DNA from: Leptoclinus maculatus | Taxonomy: Eukaryota > Chordata > Actinopteri > Perciformes > Stichaeidae | Direction: 5' to 3' | NCBI GenBank assembly: GCA_032191485.1 | Contig: JAVDOI010000185.1 | Location: 188,563 to 252,562 of the forward strand | DNA: 64,000 nt | In this document: in pieces, positions 1 to 10,779 of the stretch | Position numbering within the stretch: the stretch's first letter is position 1 | Layout: each line of letters starts with the position of its first letter | The notes under the pieces: generated by a model | What the model saw: only the letters and a program-made list of their open reading frames with translations | Told to the model about the DNA's origin: nothing | Databases searched by the model: none | Made by a program: the position numbers and the translations under genes

Positions 1-35
1 CCAGGAGAAGGCCTGTAACCTGCCCCAGTGTCCAG
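1..35 (+). CDS. End of a thrombospondin type-1 repeat exon (partial)
   Basis: Frame 2 reads QEKACNLPQCP and then reaches a GT donor at 36-37. The spacing CNLPxCP is the usual C-terminal end of a thrombospondin type-1 repeat in secreted matrix proteins such as SCO-spondin, hemicentin or ADAMTS family members. Only about eleven codons are visible, because the exon runs off the left edge. The TIL-type exon at 1400-1636 would suit SCO-spondin, but it lies on the other strand. The assignment is weak. Confidence 0.3.
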
Positions 36-394
36 GTCTGACCGCTCACGCTATCTCTCAGGGTCTATGACTGCTGCCAACGGTCAAACATGAACTTCAC
101 AAACCATTAGCTCGCTTACGTTGTGATCCAGTTCTATTTAAGAAAGGAGCTCGACTACTGATACTTCAGGAGCTAATAGTAGAGCGTTGTAGTTCCCAGT
201 TGTGGATCGAGGTGTGAACTAAACATTAAACAAGGCGCTGCTCAATAACATGACAACTTTCCAATGGCTTACATCAGACAGCAGGATGAATGATTCAGAT
301 ATTAGGAGCCTGTGTGAGAGAGCACATGATGAAAGTAATGTTCAGCAATCCGCCAGTCAATTCTCTACACAAACAGTTTCACAACGTCTGTCGG
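36..394. other. Non-coding, nothing recognised
   Basis: This is unique-looking sequence between the thrombospondin-like exon end and the start of the duplicated block at 395. The short open frames show no family resemblance. Confidence 0.5.
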
Positions 395-1029
395 TTGCTA
401 TTCGGGGCCGTTTGTGGCTTGGTTTGTCCTTTTCCCCTCAATGCTTATCTCAAAGACCACAGAACCGAGTGTTTCATCTACACTCAGCGTGACATCAGAA
501 GAGATCAGTACAGCCGGCTGTATTGTTTATTAACTTTGTTTGAGGATAATGTGAAGTTTTATTTGTACATAAGCTCTGATTCATCATGTCTAACCAGGAA
601 GTTGGCAGCTGAAGTGTTGACTGTAACGGGTAATGTAGGACCCAGGCGCAGTACGACGGACACCAGAGGTAATTTTAACTAGAGTTTTATTTCTCACAGG
701 AAGCAGAATCAGATGGCAGGATCTCGTGGTCAGGAACGGAAGGCTGGGTGAATTACCGGGGCAGAGGCAAGGCGGGGTAGTCCAAAACAGGCAGGGTCGG
801 TAACAGGGAATCAGTCCAAAGGGGTGTGCGGGAAAGTCTTGCATGGAAGCGGAGAACGATCTGGCAGTGAGTGTGTGTAAGGCTGGGGCTTAAATAGTGG
901 CAGAAGCAGGGTGAGCAGGTGAGAGTAGTGAGCTTGATGAGGTGAGAGTGGCAGCCAGGTGCGCTGAATGAACTGATTAGGTGAGTGAGAGGTGGAAAGG
1001 ACAGAGTAGTAGTGGCAGAGCTGTGACAG
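395..1029. repeat. Duplicated block A (copy 1), twin of 30775-31409
   Basis: This block matches 30775-31409 at a constant offset of 30,380 with no indels and very few substitutions by eye (for example position 414 G against 30794 A). It contains a complete solo LTR. The left border shares only TTG with copy 2, where the same sequence abuts the satellite array. The right border is the LTR edge, after which the two copies differ completely. Confidence 0.95.
622..1028 (-). mobile_element. Solo LTR of a Ty3/Gypsy-type retrotransposon
   Basis: The 407-bp unit runs TGTAAC...GTGACA and is flanked by GTTGAC at 616-621 and again at 1029-1034, so the target-site duplication is intact. Its twin at 31002-31408 is followed on the minus strand by a G-rich polypurine tract and a chromodomain integrase tail. 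That fixes the family and gives the orientation as minus. No internal sequence remains here, so this is a solo LTR left by LTR-LTR recombination. Confidence 0.9.
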
Positions 1030-1034
1030 TTGAC

Positions 1035-1399
1035 TGTAGTTTTTCTCAGAACAGAGGTATTATACCCTGTTTGACTGTGAGGAGATGATACATGAATAAC
1101 ATTCTCATGGTTAAGCCATTATTCTGGCTTCAACTAGAACGTATGCCTCAACTCAATGAACAGCTGATGTGAACAACAGAGTGGACTCTAACTGGTATTA
1201 AACGTTGTTTGAAGGGAGACTTTACCTGGTAAAAGTGCTTCTTCGGGTATCTGGTGCAGTTGAGCCTCCCACCCTCACAGGTGCTGAAACAAAGAGGAAC
1301 AACAACATCATTATGCTTCTGTCCCTTCTTTCTGGCTGTTTCTCTGTTAAATATAACTGTGGTAAACATGCATGTGTAGCATGTCTCCATTATTCTGAC
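1035..1399. other. Non-coding spacer
   Basis: This stretch lies between the solo LTR and the TIL-like exon. I see no gene or known repeat in it. Confidence 0.5.
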
Positions 1400-1636
1400 C
1401 AGTTGTTACATCCATCCGGGGCTTCGGTGGTCTCCCCTGGTTGCAGCCTGTGTCCGGTGCTGAGGTCCATGCAGGGACAGTCTTCTCTCTCTACACAGGC
1501 TGTCCCGTTAGCAGACAGGACCTTCCCCCCTGTACAGTAGCACCCGGGCTCACATTGCCATAGTGTTTCCGCATCTAACACTGTGTCACATGCGAAAATC
1601 CGCCAATCAGAAGGCTTTGTAAGGTTCAAGTGAAGT
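1400..1636 (-). CDS. TIL (trypsin-inhibitor-like cysteine-rich) exon of a mucin/VWF/SCO-spondin-like protein
   Basis: The minus strand encodes a cysteine-rich stretch with the pattern CEPGCYC..GK.L..NGT.CV...DCPC, then a GCNN end. This is the TIL signature found after C8 domains in SCO-spondin, von Willebrand factor, zonadhesin and mucins, which are secreted disulphide-rich proteins. The exon ends AACTG|GTCAG. Splicing after TG would let the next exon complete TGC and restore the usual CNNC. The 5' border is probably one of two AGs near 1622-1636. No neighbouring exon of the same protein is seen on this strand, and the thrombospondin-like exon at position 1 is on the plus strand, so the gene is fragmentary or rearranged here. 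Confidence 0.6.
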
Positions 1637-1649
1637 CTGTAAAAATGAA

Positions 1650-2240
1650 AATCAGACGAGGAAAACCCCTGTTTTACAGGTTTATATGAGGCCCAGGCTC
1701 AAAGAATGATGCCAAACTGCTTTATTAGATAGATTGAACACTATTAGTGATAAAAGAAGTGAAATATATAGTTATATAGTATATAAAATTACAATAAAAC
1801 AGCTGAAAGTGCTGCTTCCAAAATCAGAATTGACGCCGGCTGACCTTGGCTGACCTGTAGAAAAACATTGATACCGCTGGCCTGCTTCACTTTATCAAAG
1901 CCATTTTTTAGAGAGACTCCTGCCATGTTGTGCTATGACTTGTGAGGGGTGATTTGGGTGTATCTGCAAAAAAAAAAAAAAAATGTCATTCTTTTCAGGC
2001 GAACCTGAAAATGTTCAATGTGAGCTGTGTGTTATGTTCATTCAGCAATAACCAGTAACATAAACACTGATATGTACACATATTAACACATCTCACACAT
2101 TTTAGTGTCATTATAAAATGTAAATGATTCAAATAGACCTTGTAGTTGGAGAGATAAGTCCCTTTGAGTATGGGGAAACTATTTTCGAGCAGAGGCCTAA
2201 AAATGGGGCTAGGTAGGAAAAGGTTCAAGCTGCCCCAAAA
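1650..2240. repeat. Member of a dispersed non-autonomous DNA-element family
   Basis: Stretches here (caaactgctttattagatag, then the block near 2130 with ccttgtagttgg and agtatggg) recur in diverged form at 51650-52190. They also recur, more distantly, within 10780-12097 and 41033-42380. No open frame is present, and the termini are not clear in this copy. Confidence 0.65.
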
Positions 2241-2453
2241 AAAAGACAAAACAAATGAATTATTATGGCTTTTACAGAAGAGTAGTAACATGTACTCCAG
2301 AGGGAATGGCAGCAATAAAACACTGTACAAAAAATAACTTCAAGTATGACGCATGTAGATCTGGAGATGCATGGATTTGCATTTAGCTGCGTTCTCCTCA
2401 ATGTCAGTGAACGCACCGTGTACATTGGAAGGGGATTTAAAGATCAACTCAAA

Positions 2454-2480
2454 CTGTGTGTGTGTGTGTGTGTGTGTGTG
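2454..2480. repeat. GT microsatellite, short allele
   Basis: A 27-bp GT run. The equivalent tract in copy 2 (32733-32860) is 128 bp. Confidence 0.95.
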
Positions 2481-2536
2481 AGAACACTGACGTCTGTCCT
2501 GACAACACACCTAACCCCCTCGTGGGTCGGGGTCCT

Positions 2537-2665
2537 CTACAGCGTGGTGAGCTCCATGAGTGTCCCGGCGAAGACGGCGAGCGTCCCGATGATGCACACG
2601 GCCATGAACACACAGAGCAGGATGTGGTCCAGAACCATGGCCACGAACTTCCACTCCTCTGCTGC
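2537..2665 (-). CDS. chrna1: chrna1 last coding exon (M4)
   Basis: A CTCAG acceptor is followed by AAEEWKFVAMVLDHILL and the M4 helix. The reading frame ends ...LMELTTL and TAG at 2537-2539. An intact duplicate lies at 32917-33045. Confidence 0.92.
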   Translation of the reverse strand, partial: AAEEWKFVAMVLDHILLCVFMAVCIIGTLAVFAGTLMELTTL

Positions 2666-5600
2666 CTGAGACGAGACGAGGAAGGAAGAGAGAGAGACAG
2701 AGAGAGTCGTGTTTGAAGTGCTCTGACTAGGAGTGAACGTTATTTGGGTATTTAGTAAACGGTATGTGGTACTGATGTCATTTTACATCAGTTGTATGAT
2801 GGGTTTGGCTGCTTTATGTGTTTAAAGTTTGCTTTACACACATGAGACTTGTTGTGTTTCTGGTCCCCATTTGTTGGTCTGGTTACCAAGGTACATGAAA
2901 AAAATCTTATAATTAATTACATTTGAATTAAATTTAATGGAAATGTAAAGGAATATTTTGACATTTGGGAAAATTAGCTTTTTGGCAGAGAGACGAGACG
3001 ATTGATACGAGTCTCTGTGTCTGTACAGTGAATGTGAGGCTGGAGACAGCAGCCGGTTAGCTTAGCTTAGCACAAAGACTGAAAACGGAGGTAAACAGCT
3101 AGCCTGGCTCCGCCCAAAGGCTCTCTTATTGACACGTTATGTCTTGTTTGTTTAATCCGAACAAGACATAACGTGTTAATAAGAGAGTCTTGGGATTGCT
3201 TTATGAATTGTGTAACCACTTGTTTCCATTGTCTTACATTGTTTGATTCCTCGTCTGATTTCATGGTCTCAGCGATGTACTTCACCCCTTCAATGGCGCT
3301 GCGAACATCCGGGTTTTTGGTGATGGGAGACTGGTAGGTGACACTGGTGGGGGTGGGGTTACCTGCAGGGGAGAGACAGGTCATACTTCTGGTAATACAT
3401 ATTCATTATAAACATAACAGTACAACGCAGAGAGAAACGGCCTTGCCGGTGATGTCGGAGATGTCCATGTCGGTGGGGAACGACCTCTTCTGCCGGATCT
3501 CCTGACTGGGACGCTTCATCGTCGAGAAGAACATCAAGTTGGGAATGGTTTCGATGAAGACCTGAGACACAAACAGATGCATTCTTTTTATTCAGTCACA
3601 CACACACAACACTTTCTTAAATCATCGCGGGTGTAAACCTTGCGTATCCAGGGGGGCATGGTGTGCGTGCTGGGCGAGCGGTGGTGCGTGTTGATGACGA
3701 TGACGGTGATGATGATGGAGGCGATGACGAACACCATCGTGAAGAGCATGTACTTCCCGATGAGAGGCACGGCGCTGGAGGTGGAGGGGATCAGCTCCAC
3801 GATGACCAGCAGGAAGACGGTCAGAGACAGCAGGACGGAGATGGAGAGAGTCATCTTTTCACCTGTAGAGAGACAGGGAGACGGACACAGAGACAGACAT
3901 TCAGGCTACTTTTAAACAGCTCTTATAGTGGAAATAGTGGCAAGTTATGGCTCTACAGGCCAACTGATGAACAAACTTGTGTTTTATTTATGCTCTAATG
4001 TTACAGAATAGCAAGCTCATGTAGTACAAGCACATCCCAGTGGATTTCATGTATTTTCCATTTATGAAAGTGTCCCCAAAATGGTGACTTCATGAGCTTT
4101 TCCTCAGTTTCCACATTCATAATACTTACCTGATATGTGCCACACATGTGAACAAGTAAACATGTCACTTACAAACGCTCATAACCTACTTTATTTAGTC
4201 ACACACGTCAAGGTTTCTGTCTACGTCTGCGTACCGGAGTCGGTGGGCAGGTAGAAGACCAGTCCGGTGAGGAACGAGAACAGCATGCAGGGAATGATGA
4301 CGTTGACGATGAAGTAGAGAGGCAGACGCAGCATCAGGAAGTGGTAGGTGATGTGGAGGTACGGTGTAGTAAACCCAGTGTTTCCAGCTCCGGTAGTCCT
4401 TTAGCACCCATTCACCAGACTCCATGAAGTTGCTGAGGTCAGGCCGATCATTGTCCTAGAAGACAGAGGAGTATAGGAGGTAATGCACTGCAGTAGAAAA
4501 GGGCCTTAAAGGTGAAGATATTCAGGGGTTACATGCTGTAAACTACAGTTTTATGACAGGAGTCATAGGATACTAAATCTGTAGTATTTGAAACCACAGA
4601 CACAAGCTTTCACACTGACATGTCAACATAACCCTGTGAATATATATATATACATTATATATAAGTCACACTCACTGGGTTGATGACGACCAGCAGTCCG
4701 TCGTACGTCCAGGTGCCCAGCTTCATGCTGCAGTTCTGCAGGTCCAACGGGAAATGGAGGACGATGATCTCGCAGTAGCTCTTAAAGATGGCCGGAGGGT
4801 TCCACGTTATCATCCCAGTGTGCTCCAACAGGACTTTGGTTTCGTGGATGATGGCAAAGTCTTCGTCAGCGCTGAGGAAGAGGAAGACGGGGACAAAGGG
4901 AGAGTGTGAGAGAAGCATGCGATGCATTTGGACGTATAGGTGTGTGTGAGTTTGAGTAGTGTGTGTTTACTTGTTGTACAGCACCAGGTCTGGTTTCCAT
5001 ATGTCGGGTGAAGGGACTCTGATCTTCCTGATGCCTCCGTACTCATCTGGATTCCAATTCAGGTTCACATCGAGCCATTGCTGGGGTGAAAATCAGGGAA
5101 ACTTGAGATCATTTTGTCTACTAGAGCAGTGTTTTTCAACCTTTTCTGAGACGCGGCACACTTTTTACATTAAAAAGATCCCGCGGCACACCAACAACCA
5201 AAAACGTTACAAAATGACACCTTTTATCATAATACAGTATATATACCAGGGGTGTCAAACTCAATCTCAGAGAGGGCCAAAACTAAAAATTGGGACTACG
5301 TTGAGGGCCAAATAGAGTCACCATTTAATAAACAGGATAGAAGGGATATTGGACAAAGTGCAAAAAGAAATAGGCTACATTATTATATGTGCCAGAGCCA
5401 GATGTTTGGCATCTTCTCTTGGCTGCCAGTTCATTAATATCTGGGGTTAGGTTCTGTGGAAACCCTCAAGATGGAGTGAAGGTGTGCATCAGTGAGACGA
5501 CTCCTGTGTGGGTCTGTGTTCATCTTCATCACAGAGAACAGCTGCTCACACAGGTATGTGCTTCCAAACATGCAGAGCGTTTGAGCAGCATGTAGGCGGA

Positions 5601-8600
5601 GTTAAGGCATCGTTTCGGGGCTGAAGCTTGGAAACTGTGCAGTGCCCTCAGAGTCATACTTTGCGTGTCATTACACTGGAGGTCTATCAGCTCCACGGGT
5701 GCTCTTTCCACGTCAACTGCAAAAGGATGGCTGAGCAGTTCAAATTTAAATTTCTGAGCTGCAAAGTCGGCAAATCGCCGAGTGAACTCTGTGCCAAGTG
5801 CACCCAGTTTATCAGCACAATGCTCAGTCGGGAACACAGCAGTGGAGACTTTTACTGCATCACACATGTCTGTGATCACACGTCCCCGTCCCTGAAGCTG
5901 GAGGTTTAGCGCAGTGAGATGCTTCGTTATGTTGAACATAAAGCCAGCTCACATCGCCACTTGTCGTCCCGGAGCTCTGTGGTGTGGCGGGACAGTTATG
6001 ATAAACATATGATATTTTCTGGCGGGCCGTTGTACCGAGGGCCGGATATATGCTGACAATGTAATGACAAGTCTCTAAATGTGTTGATCCTTACTAGGCT
6101 TTTCATCTGGGTTATGTTGTCCAGGGCCCAGTTCAGAGTCTGCATTTTTCCTTTTCAAATATTTCTCCATCTGTTCATCTCGTCACCTCAACCTCTCCCA
6201 TCATTTCATTCTACTGTCCTACATTAACACGGTCATTACTGCGCTACCTACTGCCACCCACTGGCATGGAAGAGTATTATTACTTAGCCAGACACTATAT
6301 TGCAGCTCAGACGCTCAACAATGGCAAAGTATTTGCAGCAACTAAATAATATTTTTTGGACTCATTAAATGAAATTGGACATTTTCCCACGGCACACCTG
6401 GCGATCTCTCACGGCTCACTGGTGTGCCGCGGCACAGTGGTTGAAAATCACTGTACTAGTGTACTGATGAAGCCAAGTTTAGTTGTTTTTATTCCCAGAA
6501 TGAATACATTGTGAAAATACAAGTTGTCATGTACTGTATATATCACAGCAGAATAAATATAAATAACCTCCAGCAGTCACCATGTCATGAATCCTCCCTT
6601 CTTTCTATTTCAACTAGTTGAAACAATTAATATCATTAATTTGTGATACTATTTGTGTAATATATTCACCAACAAAAAGCATATAAATACATGATAATGG
6701 GCTGCCAGTTGCAACTACATTGAAGTATGTAAATTAAACAGCAGATTCATTGTTAAAATATATGATATATAATACTTGAGTAACTGTGTTTTGGGTGTCA
6801 CATGGTAAAAACTTTAATAGCATTCATTTCTAGGGAAATTAAAACTAATTAATTAATCCATTAGTCCATATCCTGTTAAATCTACATACTTGCAATGTGG
6901 CGTATACCCTCTGACCATTGTCATTAGAATTTTCTAAATGTGTAGTTGGCATATATTTTTGGTTTTCCTGAAGTCAACAGTCACATTTACCTGTTTGAGA
7001 CGAACATTACTGGTCACAATCTGGTTAACTTCATCCTGAGAGAAGCAGAAAAAGACAGAATAAACAAAAACAGTCTGAGGCAAGTAAGACTTTCACGAGA
7101 GATTTCAGGACAAAATATAACCTGCACGCTTGTAACCATTTATTTTCGTGTTTTTATGGACAATCTGTGGCATTTTAACAATAAATAAGCACATTCAGAG
7201 GCAAACATCCTATTATATTAATGGCCGAGGCAATCTGGAATGTGAATTAAACATTTTGACACCACACATTCAAAGTAAAAAGGTTTTGGAGATAGTCACA
7301 GCCGCCTTAATGTTAAAACATATGCCAGCAACGTCGCAGGTTGTTTGGGTGTACTGCTAATGTTAATGTTAGAAATAATTAGAAGCAATGGTCAAGCACT
7401 ACTTGCTGGCAACAAAAAAAAAACGGTGTGGATAATTGTGGATTAATGCATGACAATAAAGCACCCGCAGTTGTACTTTATCATTACATTACAACATAAG
7501 ATACGTGACTGGATAGAATAGCTTTTAAATGGTTTATTAAGTTTGGCTTGACTCGCAAAGTCAAGTACCGGTAGTGTGAGAAAACAACAATGCGCATGCT
7601 CAGAGCCCGTTAGCAGGTGGACACAAATGTATTTTTATTTTTTTCATTTGACTGCTAAAGTAAGCGCTGCTGACGTCACCGCCCTTGATTGACGTGCGCT
7701 GGTCATCGTTCGTTCTAGAAGTTGAAAATGTAGTCATCGAGTTCTTTGTTTAGCAGGACTGAGCTGGAGGACTTGGAGATGATCACACATCGGCGCTCAC
7801 CAGCTGAGGAGATCTACCTAGTTATGAACCAAACTTCGTTTTTTTTGTCAACACTTGCTAAAGCTAGTTAGCTAGTTAATTGTTCTCATTTCAGCCACGG
7901 GTTTCATCTGGTCTTCAGACTCCGGAAGCCGGCTGAGGACCCAGAAGGAGAGAGAGCTAATATAAGTACTTCTTTTTTCATTTGCATTGTGGTTGTGTTG
8001 TGCTGCTTTGTGTCATCTCTAAGCCGATATGTCTGTTGTGACTGTAGAAAAATGAGGTGTCTTTTGCTAACTTTATTAGCCCAACATTAGCATAACACTG
8101 AGACTGACTGTATTCCCACGCCAGGTAACGTTACTGTCCATTTGTGCCACATGGTCTTCATCTGTACAGACTGGTTGAACTAGCTAAAGACTGCTTGTGT
8201 TGCTTGTGTCCTCTCTGGTGTGTCTCTGGTCCTATAGTCTGGGTGGTATACCCCTGAAAGAGTTTACATTAGTTGAAGGTGCTCAGATGTTCCCATTGGT
8301 GGGGTGAACATTGTCATACTTTAGTTAAATTGGTCCACTATTGTGCTGATGAAGATGAGTTATGTTTTATTTCCATAAGAGGATTATTTAAACTTTGTTT
8401 TGTTTTTTTAAAGATTCCTATTCACTTACATTGTGTGAAGTGTCATGGTCTTCATCTTTACAGACTGGTTGAACTAGCTAAAGACTGCTTGTGTTGTGTT
8501 GCTTGTGTCCTCTCTGAGGCGATATGTTTGATGTGACCCTGGTCCTATAGTCTGGTGAGCCTACGCCCCAAAAGATTTTACATATAAGGGACTGGAGTTA

Positions 8601-9803
8601 TTGATGACTCCACTCCAGGTGCACATCCACATTGTTGATGTGAAAACTGGAAATCTTCATCATTTGGTCTACTTATGTGCCGATAAAGCTAAATTCAGTT
8701 GTTTGTTTTCCATTTGTGCCATCGTCTTCATCTTTACAGACTAGTTGAACTAGCTAAAGACTGGTTGAAGACTGGTTGAACTAGTTAAAGACTGGTTGAA
8801 CTAGCTAAAGACTGGTTGAAGACTGGTTGAACTAGCTAAAGACTGCTCGTGTTGTGCTGTTTGTGTTCCTTTTTGGCCGCGGTGCCATCAAGGAGTCGAT
8901 ATTGTTGTTGTGACCCTGGTTCTGCAGCAGGAGTGAAACATTGAAGACTTCAAATCCTCTTCACCTCATACATTGTAAAGTGCCATGGACGTCCTCGTCA
9001 CAGCCTGAACGCAGAAGGAGAGCTACAAACAGTAAGAGCAATTCATTTTAATATGCATTGTGCTTGTGTTTAGTGGCCGCCGTGCCGTCACAGAGCAGAT
9101 ATGGTTGTAATGACCCTGGTGCTACAGTGTAAAGACAGACATGGCTGCCACGCCCAGCCTTTGGTCATTAGCTCTCTTTCTCTTTCACCTTGTTGCATCT
9201 TTTTCTCATAAACATTTCTGCTGGATTCATGTGAGTAGAAGCTTTGGTCTTTGGCCCAAATTCCTGGTTGTTTTGCGTGATGTTTGCACTATGTTGGCTG
9301 CTGTGCCGTGACGTGTTGTAAATGCTTGTGACTTGCTGTCTGCATGCGAGTGTGTTGGTATGGTAATTGAAAAGAGAAGCTATTTGCATTGCGGAATATT
9401 GTCTGTTTTTATTTCACATAGTTTGGCCGTTGCATAAAATGAAATAACTCCATGAAATGACACGATGGATGTGTTTTCTTAGAAGGTGCAAAGAGCTGTT
9501 TAGTTCCATAATGATTTATTTTATGTAAAATGCAGAAACCGGACGCTCTTCACTCGCAATAGTATTTTGAGTAAACCTGAAGGCCTCAAGTGTAAATGAT
9601 GTGAGCATAATGTCATGTTTTCTACATTTTGCTTCTGGTGTTGCCACCTCCATCCCTCTCTCTTACCACACTGATGAGCTGTATCAGCTGTAGTCCCACG
9701 GTGACCACTACGGCTTCACTGAAGTGGTTAACGGGGCGAACCACCTTGTTGTAACCAGTGAACAGCGTCTTCACCAGACGCGTCTCATCCTCTGAGCAGA
9801 ACA
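2537..9803 (-). CDS. chrna1: chrna1: muscle nicotinic acetylcholine receptor alpha-1 subunit (exons 2 to last; damaged)
   Basis: Eight minus-strand exons encode a pentameric ligand-gated cation channel subunit of the neuromuscular junction membrane. In order they give the mature N-terminus (SEDETRLV), the 45-bp exon DEVNQIVTSNVRLKQ, the loop WNPDEYGG, the Cys-loop region (YCEIIV...QNCSMKLGTWTYDG), and M1 to M3. These are followed by the cytoplasmic loop with VKYIAETMKSDEESNN, and M4 ending at a stop at 2537. Splice phases agree between all consecutive exons. The resemblance to alpha-1 (AAEEWKFVAMVLDHILL, IIGTLAVFAG) is much closer than to beta, delta or neuronal alphas. The signal-peptide exon was not found to the right of 9803. 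The exon at 4235-4455 has a frameshift and lacks the alpha-defining vicinal cysteines, so as assembled the gene cannot make a full subunit. Confidence 0.88.
2950..3179. repeat. Ubiquitous teleost dispersed repeat inside the last chrna1 intron
   Basis: The run gacagcagccggttagctta, followed by agctagcctggctccgccc and a cttgtttgtttaatccg segment, is a dispersed repeat I recognise from many percomorph fish sequences. It is present in both copies of the locus (copy 2 at 33330-33557). Confidence 0.7.
3121..3186. repeat. Near-perfect 28-bp hairpin
   Basis: The arm at about 3121-3147 (CTCTCTTATTGACACG...) is repeated inverted at about 3160-3186 with one mismatch, around an 11-nt loop (TGTTTAATCCG). 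The right arm contains the TTAA at 3176-3179, where copy 2 diverges from copy 1. Confidence 0.9.
3238..3362 (-). CDS. chrna1: chrna1 exon, cytoplasmic MA-helix region
   Basis: The acceptor CCTGCAG precedes GT AAC CCC. The exon encodes NPTPTSVTYQSPITKNPDVR and then SAIEGVKYIAETMKSDEESNN, ending AAT|GTAAGA. This amphipathic helix before M4 is highly conserved in alpha-1. Confidence 0.9.
3447..3561 (-). CDS. chrna1: chrna1 exon, M3-M4 loop start, with a probable GC donor
   Basis: Encodes VFIETIPNLMFFSTMKRPSQ to DMDISDIT plus one base. The only donor that keeps frame and joins G|GT AAC is CCG|GCAAGG at 3446-3445, which is a GC-AG intron. Confidence 0.85.
3639..3862 (-). CDS. chrna1: chrna1 exon, M2-M3
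   Basis: Encodes GEKMTLSISVLLSLTVFLLV (pore-lining M2) and continues through VPLIGKYMLFTMVFVIASII (M3) to THTMPPWIRK. The borders are ACAG| and AAG|GTTTAC. The pore sequence is intact. Confidence 0.93.
4235..4455 (-). pseudogene. chrna1: chrna1 exon, loop C to M1, frameshifted with vicinal cysteines deleted
   Basis: The exon opens DNDRPDLSNFMESGEWVLKD and reaches HWVYYT. The frame then slips: the downstream M1 (ITYHFLMLRLPLYFIVNVII, ending LPTDS) lies in another frame, beginning CCG TAC CTC CAC near 4363. Where alpha-1 subunits carry about six codons including the adjacent Cys-Cys pair of the agonist site, only one base remains. A net loss of about 17 nt fits. Both splice borders are otherwise normal (CTAG| and CCG|GTACGC). 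The cause is either a disabling mutation or a local sequence or assembly error. Confidence 0.85.
4676..4871 (-). CDS. chrna1: chrna1 exon, Cys-loop
   Basis: Encodes ADEDFAIIHETKVLLEHTG and then ITWNPPAIFKSYCEIIVLHFP, followed by NCSMKLGTWTYDG, ending INP|GTGAGT. The two cysteines of the signature 13-residue Cys-loop are both present. Confidence 0.93.
4971..5080 (-). CDS. chrna1: chrna1 exon, 110 bp, extracellular domain
   Basis: CCCCAG| precedes QWLDVNLNWNPDEYGGIRKI, and the exon ends DLVLYN(N)|GTAAAC. The 110-bp length is standard for this exon in the Cys-loop receptor family. Confidence 0.93.
5127..6453 (-). mobile_element. Non-autonomous hAT element with a nested hAT (Charlie-like) remnant, in a chrna1 intron
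   Basis: The terminal inverted repeats start CAGTG.TTTTCAACC and end GGTTGAAAATCACTG. The flanks TACTAGAG (5119-5126) and TACTAGTG (6454-6461) form an 8-bp duplication with one mismatch, as expected for hAT. Inside, from about 5247, lies a second hAT signature (CAGGGGTGTCAAACTCAA). It is followed by a transposase C-terminal fragment at 5529-5939 on the minus strand, containing FTRRFADF, HPFAVDVERAP and LIDLQC. This resembles transposases of the GTF2IRD2/Charlie group. No intact reading frame survives. Confidence 0.85.
6454..6990. other. Intron sequence, AT-rich, nothing recognised
   Basis: AT-rich intronic DNA between the hAT element and the 45-bp exon. Confidence 0.6.
6991..7035 (-). CDS. 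chrna1: chrna1 45-bp exon
   Basis: TCTCAG| precedes DEVNQIVTSNVRLKQ, followed by |GTAAAT. A 45-bp exon here is invariant across nicotinic receptor genes, and its phase joins both neighbours. Confidence 0.92.
7620..9150. repeat. Degenerate tandem duplications in a chrna1 intron
   Basis: A segment containing gactggttgaactagctaaa, ending ...cttgtgttg and then ...gtcctatagtctgg, occurs near 8165, 8460 and 8735. The spacing is about 290 bp, with an extra short tandem at 8760-8850. No coding signal is evident, and the origin is unknown. Confidence 0.6.
9667..9803 (-). CDS. chrna1: chrna1 exon 2, mature N-terminus
   Basis: GTCCAG| precedes VFCSEDETRLVKTLFTGYNK, and the exon continues VVRPVNHF..AVVVTVGLQLIQLISV|GTAAGA. 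SEDETRLV aligns with the mature N-terminus of alpha-1. The phase joins the DEVNQ exon. The signal-peptide exon should lie to the right but is not recognised. Confidence 0.88.
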
Positions 9804-10779
9804 CTGGACCTATAGGACACACAGACATGTACGCAAACACTTCAGTCACACGTTGTTCTGGTACACACCTTTTTACTGACGAGTGGCATCTTCTGAACAT
9901 ATTGCACACGGAGGTCAGAGGAGGAAAACGCAGATTTGGGCTGTGGAGGAATTGAACTTTACTTGAAAGTAATGTGAGCTTTATACTGGAGGCAAACTGG
10001 TTTATACATTTCCTTTTGTGCTCACTTTGACTGAGATACACAGTATGACATGTCGCCATATCCAGCTGACGCCCGTGTCCCCACAAATGTTTTCACGCTG
10101 GAACCAAAATCACAGCTGCAGCGAGAGGCAGGCCAGCAGATTGCTTTTAACTGTGATTCACACTGCAAACATTTCCCAGGCTTACAACTAGCAACCCGAA
10201 ACCCTTCAGTGGGAGAGAGAATGCATTGGAAGAGAGGCAGACAGGAAGTTACAGGAAATATATCAGATGAGAGAGAAGTGGAGTGACTGGCGTGCCATGC
10301 TGGTGAAAAGCCTCGGCGCTGAGTGTCTCTGGAGCCGTCTAAGCACTGCGATCAAGTGTGTGTGTGTGTGTGTGTGTGTGTAAATCCTCGGAGCAGAACC
10401 TAATCTGAGTGTTAAGAGGGGGTTTGGGGAAAACCATCCCTGGCCGATCCGCTTGACATCAAGTCTGGATCAGTTAGAGTTCAGAACATTTAACCTGCAT
10501 TTAACACCTTCATACAAAGGTGTTTCCAGCTAACAGACTTACAGTTCCTTTGTATTAACCATGCCTTTATGAGCCTATCAATTATGATATGCAACATAAA
10601 CGTATACCAGCTGCACTTGTTGCTTGACAATGAACTAGAGACAGATTTTTAATCCACATGAGCATTCATTTGTTGTTGTTTTGAACATTAAATAGAGGCT
10701 GAATTTGTGAAGCTGATACTTGTTGACGTTAAAACTCTTTGTAACCTGGTAACCTGCACCCGCAAATTCCGGTTCTGAA
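9804..10779. other. First intron or 5' region, with a short GT tract
   Basis: No exon was recognised. A short GT microsatellite lies at 10356-10382. Confidence 0.5.
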
